A stretch of 64,000 bases of DNA from Antarctobacter sediminis (GTDB lineage Bacteria; Pseudomonadota; Alphaproteobacteria; Rhodobacterales; Rhodobacteraceae): the NCBI RefSeq assembly GCF_019218285.1, contig NZ_JAHUZG010000003.1, positions 496,001-560,000 of the forward strand. Reading direction: 5' to 3'. The position numbers and the translations under genes are program-made. This document shows, piece after piece, positions 25,081 to 34,189 of this stretch (its first letter is position 1; each line of letters starts with the position of its first letter). Below the pieces are notes generated by a model. It was not told the origin of the DNA. It was given only the letters and a program-made list of their open reading frames with translations, and did not search any database.

Positions 25081-27654
25081 TTAGTAGTCCCGGACCACGA
25101 CCGAGATCTGAGCCTTGGTCACGTCGGGGTTATGTTTGGACACGGCGCGGTAGTCGACGCCACTGTCGGTGTGCTTCTTGTCTTTCTCGCCGGCACCAAG
25201 GTCGAGGACCAGGGTTTCGTTGACGACGGTCTCATAGTGATCTTTCGACACGGCCTTGTGACCAACCGAGCAAGAGACCTTGGAGGTATCGCGGGTCACC
25301 TTGTCGATGGCCGCCTGACCGCCGTTGCAGATCGCAAGGATGGTTTCCAGGCCCGGCTCCGAGGTGCGCAGCGCACCCTTCGGCGGGAAGACGTACTGGG
25401 TGCCGCCGGGGATGACGATGTCATCGAGGCCCGGGAAAGGATACAGCACACAGCTGTCGTGGTCGTCGTCGATCGAGATCAGCGTCAGACGGCAGTCGTG
25501 GCGCGGTTCGATAAAGACCCGCAGTTCGTCACCAACCTTGTAGGTAGGCTTGTCGGTGTAGACGGTCAGGTGGCTTTGCGCCGCAACCGAATGCTGAACC
25601 GGGTCATAATCAGCGCCGTATTTCTTGGCGTCGTCATGGGTCTTGATCGGTTCCTTGCCTTTCACGACATAGTCGTTGCCGGTCGGCTTGTAGTCATCGT
25701 CCGCCTTGACGGCCACGGTGGTCTTGTAAGGATCGTCCTTGGTCACGACCACTTTCTTGTCGTCATAGTCGTCGGCCTTGACGATCGGCTTGGCGTCATA
25801 GTCGTCGTCCTTGACCACCACGATCTTTTTCTTCGGCTCATAGTCGGTGTCCTTGACCACCTGCTTGACCGAGTAGGACAGGTCCGCCGTCACGACGTGA
25901 TCCGTCTTGTAGGGGTAGTAGTCGGTCAGTTTGTCGAGCAGCACAGGATAGGCCGCCGTCCATTCGTCCCGAGCGATGGGCGAGGTGTCCAGACGGGTCA
26001 GCAGGCCGGCCATTTCATGCCCGGCAAAGGCCATCCGCCCACGCAGGGCATCCGAGGTCAAACCCAGTTCGTTGGCCGCCTGATCGAAGTCGATGAAGTA
26101 ATCGACGTGATAGACAAACAGGCCGCGCACCGGTTCCAGGCCAGCGGCCTTGGTGTCCGGGTCGATCCCGGCGCTTTCAAGGGTGGCAAGGAAGGCTTCC
26201 ATGTCGCGCTGGAAGTACTCGTTCACCACATCCTTGCCCGGATAGATCGCGTCGATGGTCTGACGTGCCGAAGAGGGCAGGGCGAGGTTGTTCAGCGCAA
26301 CGTCACGCACGGTGTCGTTGTTGAACCGCATACCTTTCGAGTGGCACGAGATGCACGAGATGCCGTTGACCACTTCGCCGGTGCCGTCGGGATAGTCCGT
26401 GTCACGGACGATCTGGGTCGGGCCGACGTTCAGGCGATCGCCTTCGGCGGTGTTCAGGTAATAGGCATGGAAACCGTTGGGCAGGGTAAAGATCGACTCG
26501 CCGCCGTCATGGTTGAAGGCAAGGTCAGGCCCATAGGCATCTGCCGGTCCCAGCGGGTATTCAAAGAAGCTCTGCCGCTTTTTCGACCCCGCAAAGTCAT
26601 AAGAGGTCCAGAAGAAACCGGTGCCCATCGGGTGACGTTCGATAAGGCGGTTGTGCGTGGACACACCCGAATCCTGAAAGCCGGCGCGGACGACCTGCTC
26701 GTTCAGGATGTTTTTCTTCATGCTGATGCCCAGCTTGTGTTCCAGGCCCTGAACGGTGTCCGGCAGGCCAAGCACGTCGTAATACATCGGCGAAACCGAG
26801 GCGGTCGCCGCGAACCAGTCGGCCCGGATGATCGGGATCTTGGTGCCCGCGAGGTGTTGCAGCGAACCAAGGTAGGGGTCGGTGTCGCTTTCCATCGCGT
26901 AGGGATATTCGGCCTCGAGATAGGCCCAGGTCTCGTGGGTCCAGTCGAGATCCGGCAGGAAGACGCGCAGCAGAACGCCGTGTTCGTCGACCTTTTCGAA
27001 CTTGTAGACGTTCGGGTTCCAGCTGAGCGCATTCATCAGCTTGACCGTACCCGCCAGGTAGGCGGTGTAGTTGTCGTCGGTGACCTCCGGGTCATTCCAC
27101 ATCGGGCGCATCGAGATATAGCGCACGCGGTCGCGGCGGTTGGTCGGCAGGCTCTGCATGTCGGCATGTGCCATGGCGTACATATCCGCCAGCGAGATGA
27201 ACTTGCGCGGTTCGGGCGCGGTATCGCCAAGGGCGACGATCCAGTCCTGAAGCTGCTGAAGCTCGGCTTCGTTCGGCACACAGCTGGGATCCCAGCAGTT
27301 GTCCGGCATCGCCGGCGCGCCGCCGGTGATCACCTGATACAGCTTGGATTTCGAAGGCTCGCCCACGGCGACAAGCTTGGGGTCGTTGGCCAGCCGGCGC
27401 ATGTCAAGAACGTGACCGAAACCGGCCTTGGCCTTGGTCAGGCCGTCGCCCAGTTTGCCGGTCTGGTGACAATCGGCGCAATATTTGTCGAGCACCGCAT
27501 AGGCAGCCTTTTCGGCATCGGTCGCATCGGCGGGAAGCTCATAGTTCAGGTCTTCGGGATCAATGAGCAAGGTGCCGTCCTGCGCCCATGCGGGCACGGC
27601 GAAAGCGGTCGCAAGGGCGATCGCGCTCACCTTCATCAGGTCGTTGGGTTGCAT
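25081..27654 (-). CDS. Periplasmic di-heme c-type protein with DUF4384 C-terminal domain
   Basis: The 857-aa protein has a signal peptide (about 1-24, cleavage after AWA) and two c-type heme sites: CADCH (C59, C62, H63) and CISCH (C434, C437, H438). A large heme-bearing region runs to about 580. Residues about 598-660 are an acidic/lysine linker of imperfect 11-13-residue repeats with a VVKDDDYDxK core. The C-terminus (LTVYTDKPTYKVGDELRVF ... LYPFPGLDD) is a DUF4384 domain, usually found on envelope-associated proteins. The start is the ATG with AGGAGA upstream; an overlapping ATG 5 nt earlier is out of frame. Electron transfer or heme-linked sensing is likely, but the partner is unknown. Confidence 0.8.
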   Translation of the reverse strand: MQPNDLMKVSAIALATAFAVPAWAQDGTLLIDPEDLNYELPADATDAEKAAYAVLDKYCADCHQTGKLGDGLTKAKAGFGHVLDMRRLANDPKLVAVGEPSKSKLYQVITGGAPAMPDNCWDPSCVPNEAELQQLQDWIVALGDTAPEPRKFISLADMYAMAHADMQSLPTNRRDRVRYISMRPMWNDPEVTDDNYTAYLAGTVKLMNALSWNPNVYKFEKVDEHGVLLRVFLPDLDWTHETWAYLEAEYPYAMESDTDPYLGSLQHLAGTKIPIIRADWFAATASVSPMYYDVLGLPDTVQGLEHKLGISMKKNILNEQVVRAGFQDSGVSTHNRLIERHPMGTGFFWTSYDFAGSKKRQSFFEYPLGPADAYGPDLAFNHDGGESIFTLPNGFHAYYLNTAEGDRLNVGPTQIVRDTDYPDGTGEVVNGISCISCHSKGMRFNNDTVRDVALNNLALPSSARQTIDAIYPGKDVVNEYFQRDMEAFLATLESAGIDPDTKAAGLEPVRGLFVYHVDYFIDFDQAANELGLTSDALRGRMAFAGHEMAGLLTRLDTSPIARDEWTAAYPVLLDKLTDYYPYKTDHVVTADLSYSVKQVVKDTDYEPKKKIVVVKDDDYDAKPIVKADDYDDKKVVVTKDDPYKTTVAVKADDDYKPTGNDYVVKGKEPIKTHDDAKKYGADYDPVQHSVAAQSHLTVYTDKPTYKVGDELRVFIEPRHDCRLTLISIDDDHDSCVLYPFPGLDDIVIPGGTQYVFPPKGALRTSEPGLETILAICNGGQAAIDKVTRDTSKVSCSVGHKAVSKDHYETVVNETLVLDLGAGEKDKKHTDSGVDYRAVSKHNPDVTKAQISVVVRDY

Positions 27655-27695
27655 AACATAGTCTCCTGTTGAAAGAGGGCTTGGTTGGAATCGGG

Positions 27696-29558
27696 TTACT
27701 GACACCGGATCGAGAGGTATTTCTTCGAGGCCCAGCCGGTGACCCCGCCGGTGCCGCGTTGTGGGTTCATGCACTGTCCCGAGAGGCAGCGGACCTGGGC
27801 CCAGTTGCCGCTCTGGTTCAGCACCTGAAGTCTGTCGCCGAGGTAGGTCTCGGAGATGATCCGGCCGCGCGTGCTGGCCTGCGTCCGGATATTCAGAAAG
27901 CCGGACCCGTTGTTGCGGGTGTGGCTGGTGAGCCTGTTCAGGTTGATCACCGTCGCGGTACACTGTGCGACCGGGCGGTCTGTCGGCTTGCTGGAGGCGA
28001 GGTAGCGGTTGGAAACCCACCCGTTCTGCCCGTTCGACAGACGCACGTTGTTCCAGCCGTCGTTTTCACCCAGCACGGTCACCTTGTCGGCAAAGTCGAT
28101 ACGGTTGATCACGCCATACTGCGTGCCCGGGCCCGAGCGGACGTTCAGGTGGTCGGTCCCGGTGACATACATCGTGTGTGTCTGCGTCGGCGGCGGAGTC
28201 ACCACCTTTTCGGGCGTCTTGAGATAGGTGATCCGTTCGATCACAACCCGCGCGATACAGTCGGCATCGGCACCACAGCGGTCGCGGGTTCCGGTACGCC
28301 AGGCGTGTTGCTGGGTCGCGGTCACATTGCGGGCGGGGGCCTTGTAGGCACGCTCCATCTCTTCGTCGAGACCGGCAAGATAGCGGTCGCCGCAGATCGT
28401 GCGTTCGGTTGTGTTCAGGTTGCCCGACTTGCACCACCACAGCAGCGGCTCTTGGGGGCGGGTATCGACCACGGGCGGTGCAACCGGGGTTTCATCCGCG
28501 GTGCACTGACGTGCCACGTAGGATTTGGCGAGGATCGAATAGCCGTGCTCGCCGCAGACCTGAAGGTAGGCTTCGTAGGCGAAGCATTCGTTGAACTCCT
28601 TGGCCTCGGCATAAAGCGCATCGCACAGTGCCAGTTCCGGCTCGACCGGGGGCGGCGTGACCTCGCCATTGTCGGCGGGCGGTGCCGGTGGGTTGACCGG
28701 ATCGGGGGCCCCGGGGACAACGGCGGCCTTGAGGATCGTCGATTGTGCCAGAATTTCGGCCATGGGAATGGCATAGTTCACCGCGTCACGGTTGGACCCG
28801 GCATGATGCAGGCCCACGACCTTTTGCAACGAGGCGTCGATCACAGGTGAGCCAGAGTTGCCCGGCAACGTGTCACAGGTGTGCAGAAGCTGCCTGTTCG
28901 ACAGGGCAGGCGCATTGGCGCGGCATTTCTCGCGGCTGATGCGCTGGGCTTCGCCCATCGGGTGGCCGATCACCCAGTAGGGATCGTTGTCCTGCGGCGT
29001 GACGGCTGCAAGATCCAGCTTGCCGAATTCGGACGAGGGATCGCCGATTACCTCCAGCACTGAATAATCCAGATCCTTGGAGGACTCGACCGGAGTGGGC
29101 ACCACGGTAAAACGGCGCGTGCCCTGATCGACGCCGGGCTGACGATAGCCTGCCACGAACAGCACCGAGTCGATGCGCGTGGCACCTGCGCGTTCGTTGT
29201 TCAGGATGCCCGGCACGCAATGGTGGTTGGTCAGGATGTGCTTTTTGTCGACGATGAAGGCGGTGCAAGGGTAAACGCCTGTATCCGTCAGGATATCCAG
29301 TCGGCCCACCGCCAGCCCCAGCTTGGAAAACACGCTGTTGGGCGAATAGTTGAGGATCGGTTCGTTGTTATAGTCGCCGATCGCCAGTTCAAGGTTGATG
29401 TCGCTGCCGCCCCCGGCCGCCTGATTGCGGCGCAGCACCACGCTGCCAAAGCTGGTCCGGTCGAACCCGACGAAGTCCTGCGCGTGGGATGGGGCCGGCG
29501 TCATGGCCGAAAGTCCCAGCGCAGTCATCAGTGTTGCCAGAGCAGCAGCGGTACGCAC
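27696..29558 (-). CDS. Secreted trypsin-like serine protease with LprI-like and two SH3 domains
   Basis: The 620-aa protein has a signal peptide ending SHAQ (about 1-27) and a chymotrypsin-fold protease with the full triad: H113 (LTNHHCVPG), D164 (KDLDYSVLEV) and S235 (TLPGNSGSPVI). A proline-rich spacer (about 284-306) leads to a cysteine-rich LprI/DUF1311-like segment (LNTTERTICGDRYLAGLDEEMERAY, about 381-405). Two bacterial SH3 domains follow (HLNVRSGPGTQYG from about 470; FLNIRTQASTRGR in the last 70 residues), suggesting cell-wall binding. Translation starts at GTG 29558 with AAGGA upstream. It is the first gene of the envelope operon and has its own promoter candidate. Confidence 0.85.
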   Translation of the reverse strand: MRTAAALATLMTALGLSAMTPAPSHAQDFVGFDRTSFGSVVLRRNQAAGGGSDINLELAIGDYNNEPILNYSPNSVFSKLGLAVGRLDILTDTGVYPCTAFIVDKKHILTNHHCVPGILNNERAGATRIDSVLFVAGYRQPGVDQGTRRFTVVPTPVESSKDLDYSVLEVIGDPSSEFGKLDLAAVTPQDNDPYWVIGHPMGEAQRISREKCRANAPALSNRQLLHTCDTLPGNSGSPVIDASLQKVVGLHHAGSNRDAVNYAIPMAEILAQSTILKAAVVPGAPDPVNPPAPPADNGEVTPPPVEPELALCDALYAEAKEFNECFAYEAYLQVCGEHGYSILAKSYVARQCTADETPVAPPVVDTRPQEPLLWWCKSGNLNTTERTICGDRYLAGLDEEMERAYKAPARNVTATQQHAWRTGTRDRCGADADCIARVVIERITYLKTPEKVVTPPPTQTHTMYVTGTDHLNVRSGPGTQYGVINRIDFADKVTVLGENDGWNNVRLSNGQNGWVSNRYLASSKPTDRPVAQCTATVINLNRLTSHTRNNGSGFLNIRTQASTRGRIISETYLGDRLQVLNQSGNWAQVRCLSGQCMNPQRGTGGVTGWASKKYLSIRCQ

Positions 29559-29600
29559 GACGAAGATCCTTCAAAAAAAGGGTTTCCAAAAGTCGTGTTC

Positions 29601-29629
29601 AGTTTGTTCAGAAGGGGCCGTTGCGTCAA
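29601..29629 (-). promoter_or_regulatory. Promoter candidate for the envelope operon
   Basis: On the minus strand TTGACG (29624-29629) and CAAACT (29601-29606) are 17 bp apart, about 45 nt before the GTG start of the protease gene. The -35 is near consensus and the -10 weak. Confidence 0.4.
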
Positions 29630-29633
29630 CGAA

Positions 29634-29661
29634 GGAAAACCCGACCTTGGGAAAAGTCGGG
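29634..29661 (-). terminator. Terminator of the amino-acid transporter operon
   Basis: On the minus strand a 6-bp stem CCCGAC / GTCGGG with a 10-nt loop is followed by TTTTCC, about 50 nt past the stop at 29711. It separates the transporter genes from the protease promoter. Confidence 0.65.
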
Positions 29662-29710
29662 CAAAATCGGGAGTTTGGGATCTGGTCGCCGGGGGTGAAA
29701 CCCGTGATGC

Positions 29711-30439
29711 CTACAGCACGCGGGACAGGAAGGCGCGGGTGCGCGCCTCTTGCGGGTCGTTGAAGACCTGTTCAGGCGTTCCGGATTCGAGAATGCGCCC
29801 CTCGTGCAGGAAGCAGACCGTATCGGCCAGTTCGCGTGCAAAACCCATCTCATGGGTTGCAAGAACCATGGTCATGCCCTCGGCGCGCAACTGTCGCAGA
29901 ACGTCCAGAACCTCACCCACCAGCTCGGGGTCCAGCGCCGACGTGATTTCGTCGAACAGCATGATCTCGGGGCGCATGGCGAGCGCGCGCACGATCGCGA
30001 CGCGTTGTTGCTGGCCGCCGGACAACTGGTCTGGGAAATGCTGCATCCGGTTGGCAAGGCCGAAACGGGCAAAAAGCTCGGCTACCTCGGGTTCCAGTTC
30101 GGCGCGGCTGCGGCCATGAACGCGACGCGGGGCCAGCATCGCATTGTCCAGCGCGGTCATATGCGGGAACAGGTTGTAGCTTTGGAACACCATGCCGATC
30201 CGCTGGCGCACTGGCTGCGGGTCGAACCCGGGTTCCGAAATATCGGTGCCGTCCAGCGTGATGCTGCCGTCGTCGATGGGTTCCAGCAGGTTCATGCAAC
30301 GCAGCAGCGTGGACTTGCCCGACCCCGAGGCACCGATCAGGCAGATCATCTGCCCTTTCGTGACTTCTAGGTCGATGCCCCGCAGCACGGGGTTTTCGCC
30401 AAAGCTCTTGCGGATGTCGGACAGGATCAGGCTTGCCAT
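29711..30439 (-). CDS. Polar amino-acid ABC transporter, ATP-binding protein
   Basis: This 242-aa ATPase powers uptake of an amino acid through the adjacent permease. It has Walker [10 protein letters not shown], the GlnQ-type [23 protein letters not shown]-loop, the signature [15 protein letters not shown], Walker [14 protein letters not shown] and the switch His ([12 protein letters not shown]). The GlnQ/HisP subfamily is clear from [17 protein letters not shown]. It starts one base inside the permease stop (TGATG-type overlap), so the two are coupled. The likely substrate class is polar amino acids; specificity cannot be read. Confidence 0.94.
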   Translation of the reverse strand: MASLILSDIRKSFGENPVLRGIDLEVTKGQMICLIGASGSGKSTLLRCMNLLEPIDDGSITLDGTDISEPGFDPQPVRQRIGMVFQSYNLFPHMTALDNAMLAPRRVHGRSRAELEPEVAELFARFGLANRMQHFPDQLSGGQQQRVAIVRALAMRPEIMLFDEITSALDPELVGEVLDVLRQLRAEGMTMVLATHEMGFARELADTVCFLHEGRILESGTPEQVFNDPQEARTRAFLSRVL

Positions 30440-31263
30440 CAGCTGCGCGCCTTTCGTTGCCGGTTCATCAGGTGGTCGGCATAGCGTGTTGCGGGAATGG
30501 TGATCGCAAGGAAAATCAGCGCCGCGCCCACATAGGGTGTGAAATTGGCCATCAGCGACTTATAGACGCCTGCCTGCCGAAAGATCTCGACCGGGCCGAT
30601 AAAGCTTAGCAGCGCCACGTCTTTTTGCAGCGCGATAAAGAGGTTCATGTTGGCGGGCACCACGCGACGGATTGCCTGCGGCAGGATCACGAAACGCATG
30701 CAGTCTGCCGGGGCAAGCCCCAGAGACAGCGCGGCGGACCGCTGACTTTCGTGGATGGATTCGATGCCCGAGCGGATGACCTCGGCCACATAGGCGGCGT
30801 AGACAAGGACCAGAGCCAGAGAGCCCCAGATATAGGGCGAATTCCAAGGGCGTGGCAGGCCAAGGCCGGGAATGCCAAAGCCGATCAGGTAGATCACAAG
30901 GATCACCGGCAGACCGCGAAAGATATCGGTGTACAGCACCGCCGCCAGCCGCAGGGGATAGAGCGCTGGCGTGCGCAGGTCCCGCGCGATGGCCACCGCC
31001 AGCCCCAGCGCCGCAATCAGCGGTGCGCACCACGCAAAGATCGCGATGTCCAGCAGAAAGGCATTCAGCAGGCCGGGAAAGGTCTTGGCAAAGACTTCTC
31101 CGTTGAAGAACACGCGCTGCACCCTGTCCCATCCCGGCGCAAGCGGGATCAGGACAACAAGAGCGATCACCACGGCAAGCGTGGATCCGGCGGCGATAAG
31201 ATTGGCGCGACGACGTTGCCGCGCTTCGAATATCTGGCGACGAGTGGGCATGCGCCGCGCCAT
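30439..31263 (-). CDS. Polar amino-acid ABC transporter, permease
   Basis: The 274-aa membrane protein has about five to six transmembrane segments and the HisM/GlnP-type EAA loop ([43 protein letters not shown]), which docks to the ATPase. An extra basic N-terminal stretch ([21 protein letters not shown]) precedes the first helix. I chose the ATG at 31263; one at 31251 is equally possible, and the frame is open upstream. No second permease is present, so it probably forms a homodimer. Confidence 0.88.
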   Translation of the reverse strand: MARRMPTRRQIFEARQRRRANLIAAGSTLAVVIALVVLIPLAPGWDRVQRVFFNGEVFAKTFPGLLNAFLLDIAIFAWCAPLIAALGLAVAIARDLRTPALYPLRLAAVLYTDIFRGLPVILVIYLIGFGIPGLGLPRPWNSPYIWGSLALVLVYAAYVAEVIRSGIESIHESQRSAALSLGLAPADCMRFVILPQAIRRVVPANMNLFIALQKDVALLSFIGPVEIFRQAGVYKSLMANFTPYVGAALIFLAITIPATRYADHLMNRQRKARS

Positions 31264-31412
31264 AAGACGAAACAGGCCCGATGGGAAGGGTCTGAAGACG
31301 GTTTTCGCACCGGCAAATCCTGCGGCGAGTCCGATCCGGGGCTTTCGATCCGATCGGGGCCGGGGTATCGCGGAACTGGTGGTGCCACCAAGGTTCAAAG
31401 ACAGGAAAGCCC

Positions 31413-32318
31413 ATGATCGTCCGAGACCAGCCGTCCTCTCTGCGCCTGTTCCTTGTGCTGCAAGGCTCTGTGGTGCCGATGATCCTGTCCAAGATCCTCA
31501 GCATCACCCTGCTGTCGGTGATCGTCCTTTTGGTGGACCTGCACGTGATGACCCTGCCGCATATCTCGATCGCGGGGATGGGCATCTTTGGCGTGGCATT
31601 GTCGCTGTTTCTCGGCTTTCGCAACAATGCCGCCTATGACCGCTGGTGGGAGGCGCGCAAGCTGTGGGGCACGATGATCGCCGACGTGCGCAACCTCGGT
31701 CGGCACATGTGCATCTATGTCGGCAAGGGGGAAGACCGCGAAAGGATCCTGTCCTGCGTGGTGGCCTTCGCGCATCTGCATCGGGGGTTCCTGAGGGGCG
31801 TCGACGTGCGGGACCAGATCACCGGCTGGGTTGGCGCCGAAAAGGCCGATGTGATGCTTGCACACAGGAATCCGGCGGATGCGGCGCTGCGGTCGATGGC
31901 GGACCAGATCGCCGATCTGTCCCGGACCGGCGGTATCAGCGGCTATGGGCAACTGACCCTGTCACAGACCTTGTCATCGCTGGCCCTTGCGCAGGCCGGG
32001 TGTGAGAGGATCTCGACCACGCCCTTGCCCTATGTCTATTCGCTTTTGGTGCGGCGGACGACCTACCTTTATTGCTGGCTTCTGCCCTTCGCCCTGATCG
32101 AGGCGGCGAACTGGTTCGCACCGGTGGTCGCGGCGGTCGCGGCCTATGTGTTCTTTGGCCTTCAGGCGGTCACGAACGAACTGGAACAGCCCTTTCGCCA
32201 CGTGCAGAACGGCCTGCCGCTGGACGCCATGTGCCGCACGATCGAGATTTCCGTGGCCGAGGCGCTGGACCGCACCCCGCCAGAGCCGTTGTTGCCCGGC
32301 AACCACGTGCTGACCTGA
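31413..32318 (+). CDS. Bestrophin-family (UPF0187) membrane protein
   Basis: The 301-aa protein shows the bestrophin pattern: N-terminal SLRLFLVLQGSVVPMILSKI, a first hydrophobic pair, FLGFRNNAAYDRWWEARKLWGTMIADVRNL (the conserved N-A-Y-D-R-W-W-E-A-R core), then TTPLPYVYSLLVRRTTYLYCWLLPFALIEA and an acidic-aromatic NELEQPFRH end. Bacterial bestrophin homologues form pentameric ion channels, in some cases cation-selective. An AGGAAA site precedes the ATG. It lies on the opposite strand inside an ABC transporter locus, between the permease and the binding-protein gene. Confidence 0.9.
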   Translation: MIVRDQPSSLRLFLVLQGSVVPMILSKILSITLLSVIVLLVDLHVMTLPHISIAGMGIFGVALSLFLGFRNNAAYDRWWEARKLWGTMIADVRNLGRHMCIYVGKGEDRERILSCVVAFAHLHRGFLRGVDVRDQITGWVGAEKADVMLAHRNPADAALRSMADQIADLSRTGGISGYGQLTLSQTLSSLALAQAGCERISTTPLPYVYSLLVRRTTYLYCWLLPFALIEAANWFAPVVAAVAAYVFFGLQAVTNELEQPFRHVQNGLPLDAMCRTIEISVAEALDRTPPEPLLPGNHVLT

Positions 32319-32372
32319 GAGCGGCCAGAGCGGCCCGAGCGATCGTGAAGCGCGCCCGGGCCAGTGATAGGG

Positions 32373-33188
32373 TTACTCGATGACCGGAACGCCGGTGGTT
32401 TCCTGAAGCCACTCGGCCTCGATCTCGGCCAGCTTGCCACTGTCTTTCAACGCGGTCAGGGCGGCGTTGACGCAGGGTTTCAGCGCACTGCCTTCTTCCA
32501 TCAGCAGGCCGAACTGATCGGGATTCTCGGTCCGCTCGGGCGGGAACTGGCCAAGGATCACGCCGTTTTCCAGCACAACCGCCGCAAGGTACAGCGCGGT
32601 CGGAAGGTCGAACAGCGCGGCGTCGATCTGGCCCGCCTGCATTGCGGCAGTTACGTCGACGTTGTCACCGTAAAGCATCGGCTGCTTGTCGGGATCGATC
32701 AGGTCGGTCAGCATTGGCACGGCGGTGGTATTGGCATCCGCGCCCCACAGCAGCGACTTGAGGTTTTCAACCTTGGGTTCCGCGCCAGCGTCAACCACCG
32801 ATTGCGTGGTCAGAACGGCCATGGCCGAGCTGTAATAGGGCAGCGAGAAATCGACGACCTTTTCACGATCCTCGGTGATCGAGAACTGTTGCAGGTTGAA
32901 ATCGAAATCCTTGGCGCCGGGCTGGATCGACTGATCGAAAGAGGTGCGGACCCATGTCACCTGTTCGGGCGCAAAACCCATTTCTGCGGCGACCGCATAG
33001 GCGACGGCGGCCTCATAGCCTTTGCCGCTTTCAGGGGCGTCGTCCAGCACCCAGGGGAAAAAGGCCGGGTTGCCGGTGGCCACGGTCAGCGTGCCGTCGG
33101 TCAGGGTCTTTCCGGCAGCACAGTCGTTCTGGGCAAAGGCGGCGCCCGCCAGCCCGCAGGCGAGGGCGGCATAGATCGTCAGTTTCAT
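32373..33188 (-). CDS. Polar amino-acid ABC transporter, periplasmic binding protein
   Basis: This 271-aa protein has a signal peptide (MKLTIYAALACGLAGAAFAQ) and a family 3 solute-binding domain (TLTDGTLTVATGNPAFFPWVLDD ... GKGYEAAVAYAVAAEMGF ... FDFNLQQFSITEDREKVVDFSLPYYSSAMAVL). It delivers the substrate to the permease at 30439-31263, from which it is separated by the opposite-strand bestrophin gene. A promoter with perfect TTGACA lies upstream. Only two mature cysteines are visible. The specific amino acid is not deducible. Confidence 0.88.
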   Translation of the reverse strand: MKLTIYAALACGLAGAAFAQNDCAAGKTLTDGTLTVATGNPAFFPWVLDDAPESGKGYEAAVAYAVAAEMGFAPEQVTWVRTSFDQSIQPGAKDFDFNLQQFSITEDREKVVDFSLPYYSSAMAVLTTQSVVDAGAEPKVENLKSLLWGADANTTAVPMLTDLIDPDKQPMLYGDNVDVTAAMQAGQIDAALFDLPTALYLAAVVLENGVILGQFPPERTENPDQFGLLMEEGSALKPCVNAALTALKDSGKLAEIEAEWLQETTGVPVIE

Positions 33189-33222
33189 AGGAGGGTTCCC
33201 CTGTCCTTGTTTGATTGGCGAC

Positions 33223-33251
33223 AGCTTTGCCTTGCGGCGCGGCGTTGTCAA
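33223..33251 (-). promoter_or_regulatory. Promoter of the binding-protein gene
   Basis: On the minus strand a perfect -35 TTGACA (33246-33251) is followed after 17 bp by AAAGCT (33223-33228), about 35 nt before the start codon. The -10 is weak. Confidence 0.5.
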
Positions 33252-33362
33252 TTTGGCTGCGGTTTTCCGCGCTGGCGTTTGGGCCTGAACGGGCCGTGCC
33301 ATGTCGTGATGCTGTCACGCCCGGGGCATAAGATGCGCGGGATTCGGACCGGGGGACAGGCC

Positions 33363-34181
33363 ATGAAATTCATTCATATGTCGGACATTCATCTGGGTGT
33401 GCCGGGCATGTTGATCGAGGGGATCGACCCGCACGAACGGTTGGCGCGTGCCTTTGGACACATTGCCGAACATCATTCGGACGCGGCGCGGCTGATCATC
33501 ACCGGCGATCTGACCCATTGGGCCGATCCCGAGGCCTACGCGGCCCTGAAACAGGCCCTGCGGGTACTGCCGATGCCGGTACGCCTGATGGTGGGCAACC
33601 ACGACGACCGCGCGGTGTTCCTTGACCATTTTCCCGATCATCCGCGCGACGCGGGTGGCTTTATCAACCACGCCGAAGACCTTCCCGAGGGGCGGTTCAT
33701 CTATTGCGACACGGTTCAGCCGCAGACCCACGCGGGTCATTTCTGCGCGGCTCGGCGCGGCTGGCTGAAACAGCAGCTTGAGGGCTGCGACACCGCCTTT
33801 TTGTTCTTTCATCACAACCCGCTGCACCTTGGCGATCCGTCGACGGACATGCTGTCTCTGAACGACCGTGATCAGGGACCGCTGCGGACCCTGCTCAAAG
33901 CGCATCGCGCCAAGATTGCGCATATCTTCTTTGGCCACGTACACGAGCCGCTTTCGGGCACCTTGGCGGGTATTCCCTTTTCCGGCGTTGCCTCGACCGT
34001 ACATCAGGCGATCCCAAACCTGTCACCGTCGAAACTGTCGGGTATGGGACCGCTGGATCCGTCTTATCGCGTGGTTCTGATCCGTGGCGAGGACGTGGTG
34101 GTGCACCAGATCCCCTTCGCTTGGGATGGCGAGGTGATCTGGCACGGCAACGATTGGGAAGACTGGGCCAAAGAGGCCTGA
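33363..34181 (+). CDS. Metallophosphoesterase, cyclic-nucleotide / glycerophosphodiester phosphodiesterase type
   Basis: This 272-aa cytoplasmic enzyme carries the calcineurin-like motifs: MSDIHLGVPG, ITGDLTHW, VGNHDDR, FFHHNPLHLG and FGHVHEP. The spacing fits the CpdA/GpdQ class III phosphodiesterases, which hydrolyse cAMP or glycerophosphodiesters with two metal ions. The ATG at 33363 lies after GGGGGACAGG; the frame is open far upstream but lacks motifs. It is divergent from the amino-acid binding-protein gene and converges with the aldo/keto reductase, 8 nt away. Confidence 0.88.
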   Translation: MKFIHMSDIHLGVPGMLIEGIDPHERLARAFGHIAEHHSDAARLIITGDLTHWADPEAYAALKQALRVLPMPVRLMVGNHDDRAVFLDHFPDHPRDAGGFINHAEDLPEGRFIYCDTVQPQTHAGHFCAARRGWLKQQLEGCDTAFLFFHHNPLHLGDPSTDMLSLNDRDQGPLRTLLKAHRAKIAHIFFGHVHEPLSGTLAGIPFSGVASTVHQAIPNLSPSKLSGMGPLDPSYRVVLIRGEDVVVHQIPFAWDGEVIWHGNDWEDWAKEA

Positions 34182-34189
34182 GTACGGCT

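Noticed and set aside
24364-27672. A 1,102-codon open frame on the plus strand across the OmpA and di-heme genes
   Set aside because: It is antisense to two genes with clear signal peptides, heme sites and an OmpA domain; its product has no recognisable domain and is a product of high GC.
32319-32372. GGCCCG...CGGGCC repeat between bestrophin and the binding-protein gene as a bidirectional terminator
   Set aside because: Long loop and no U-run on either strand; too weak to call.
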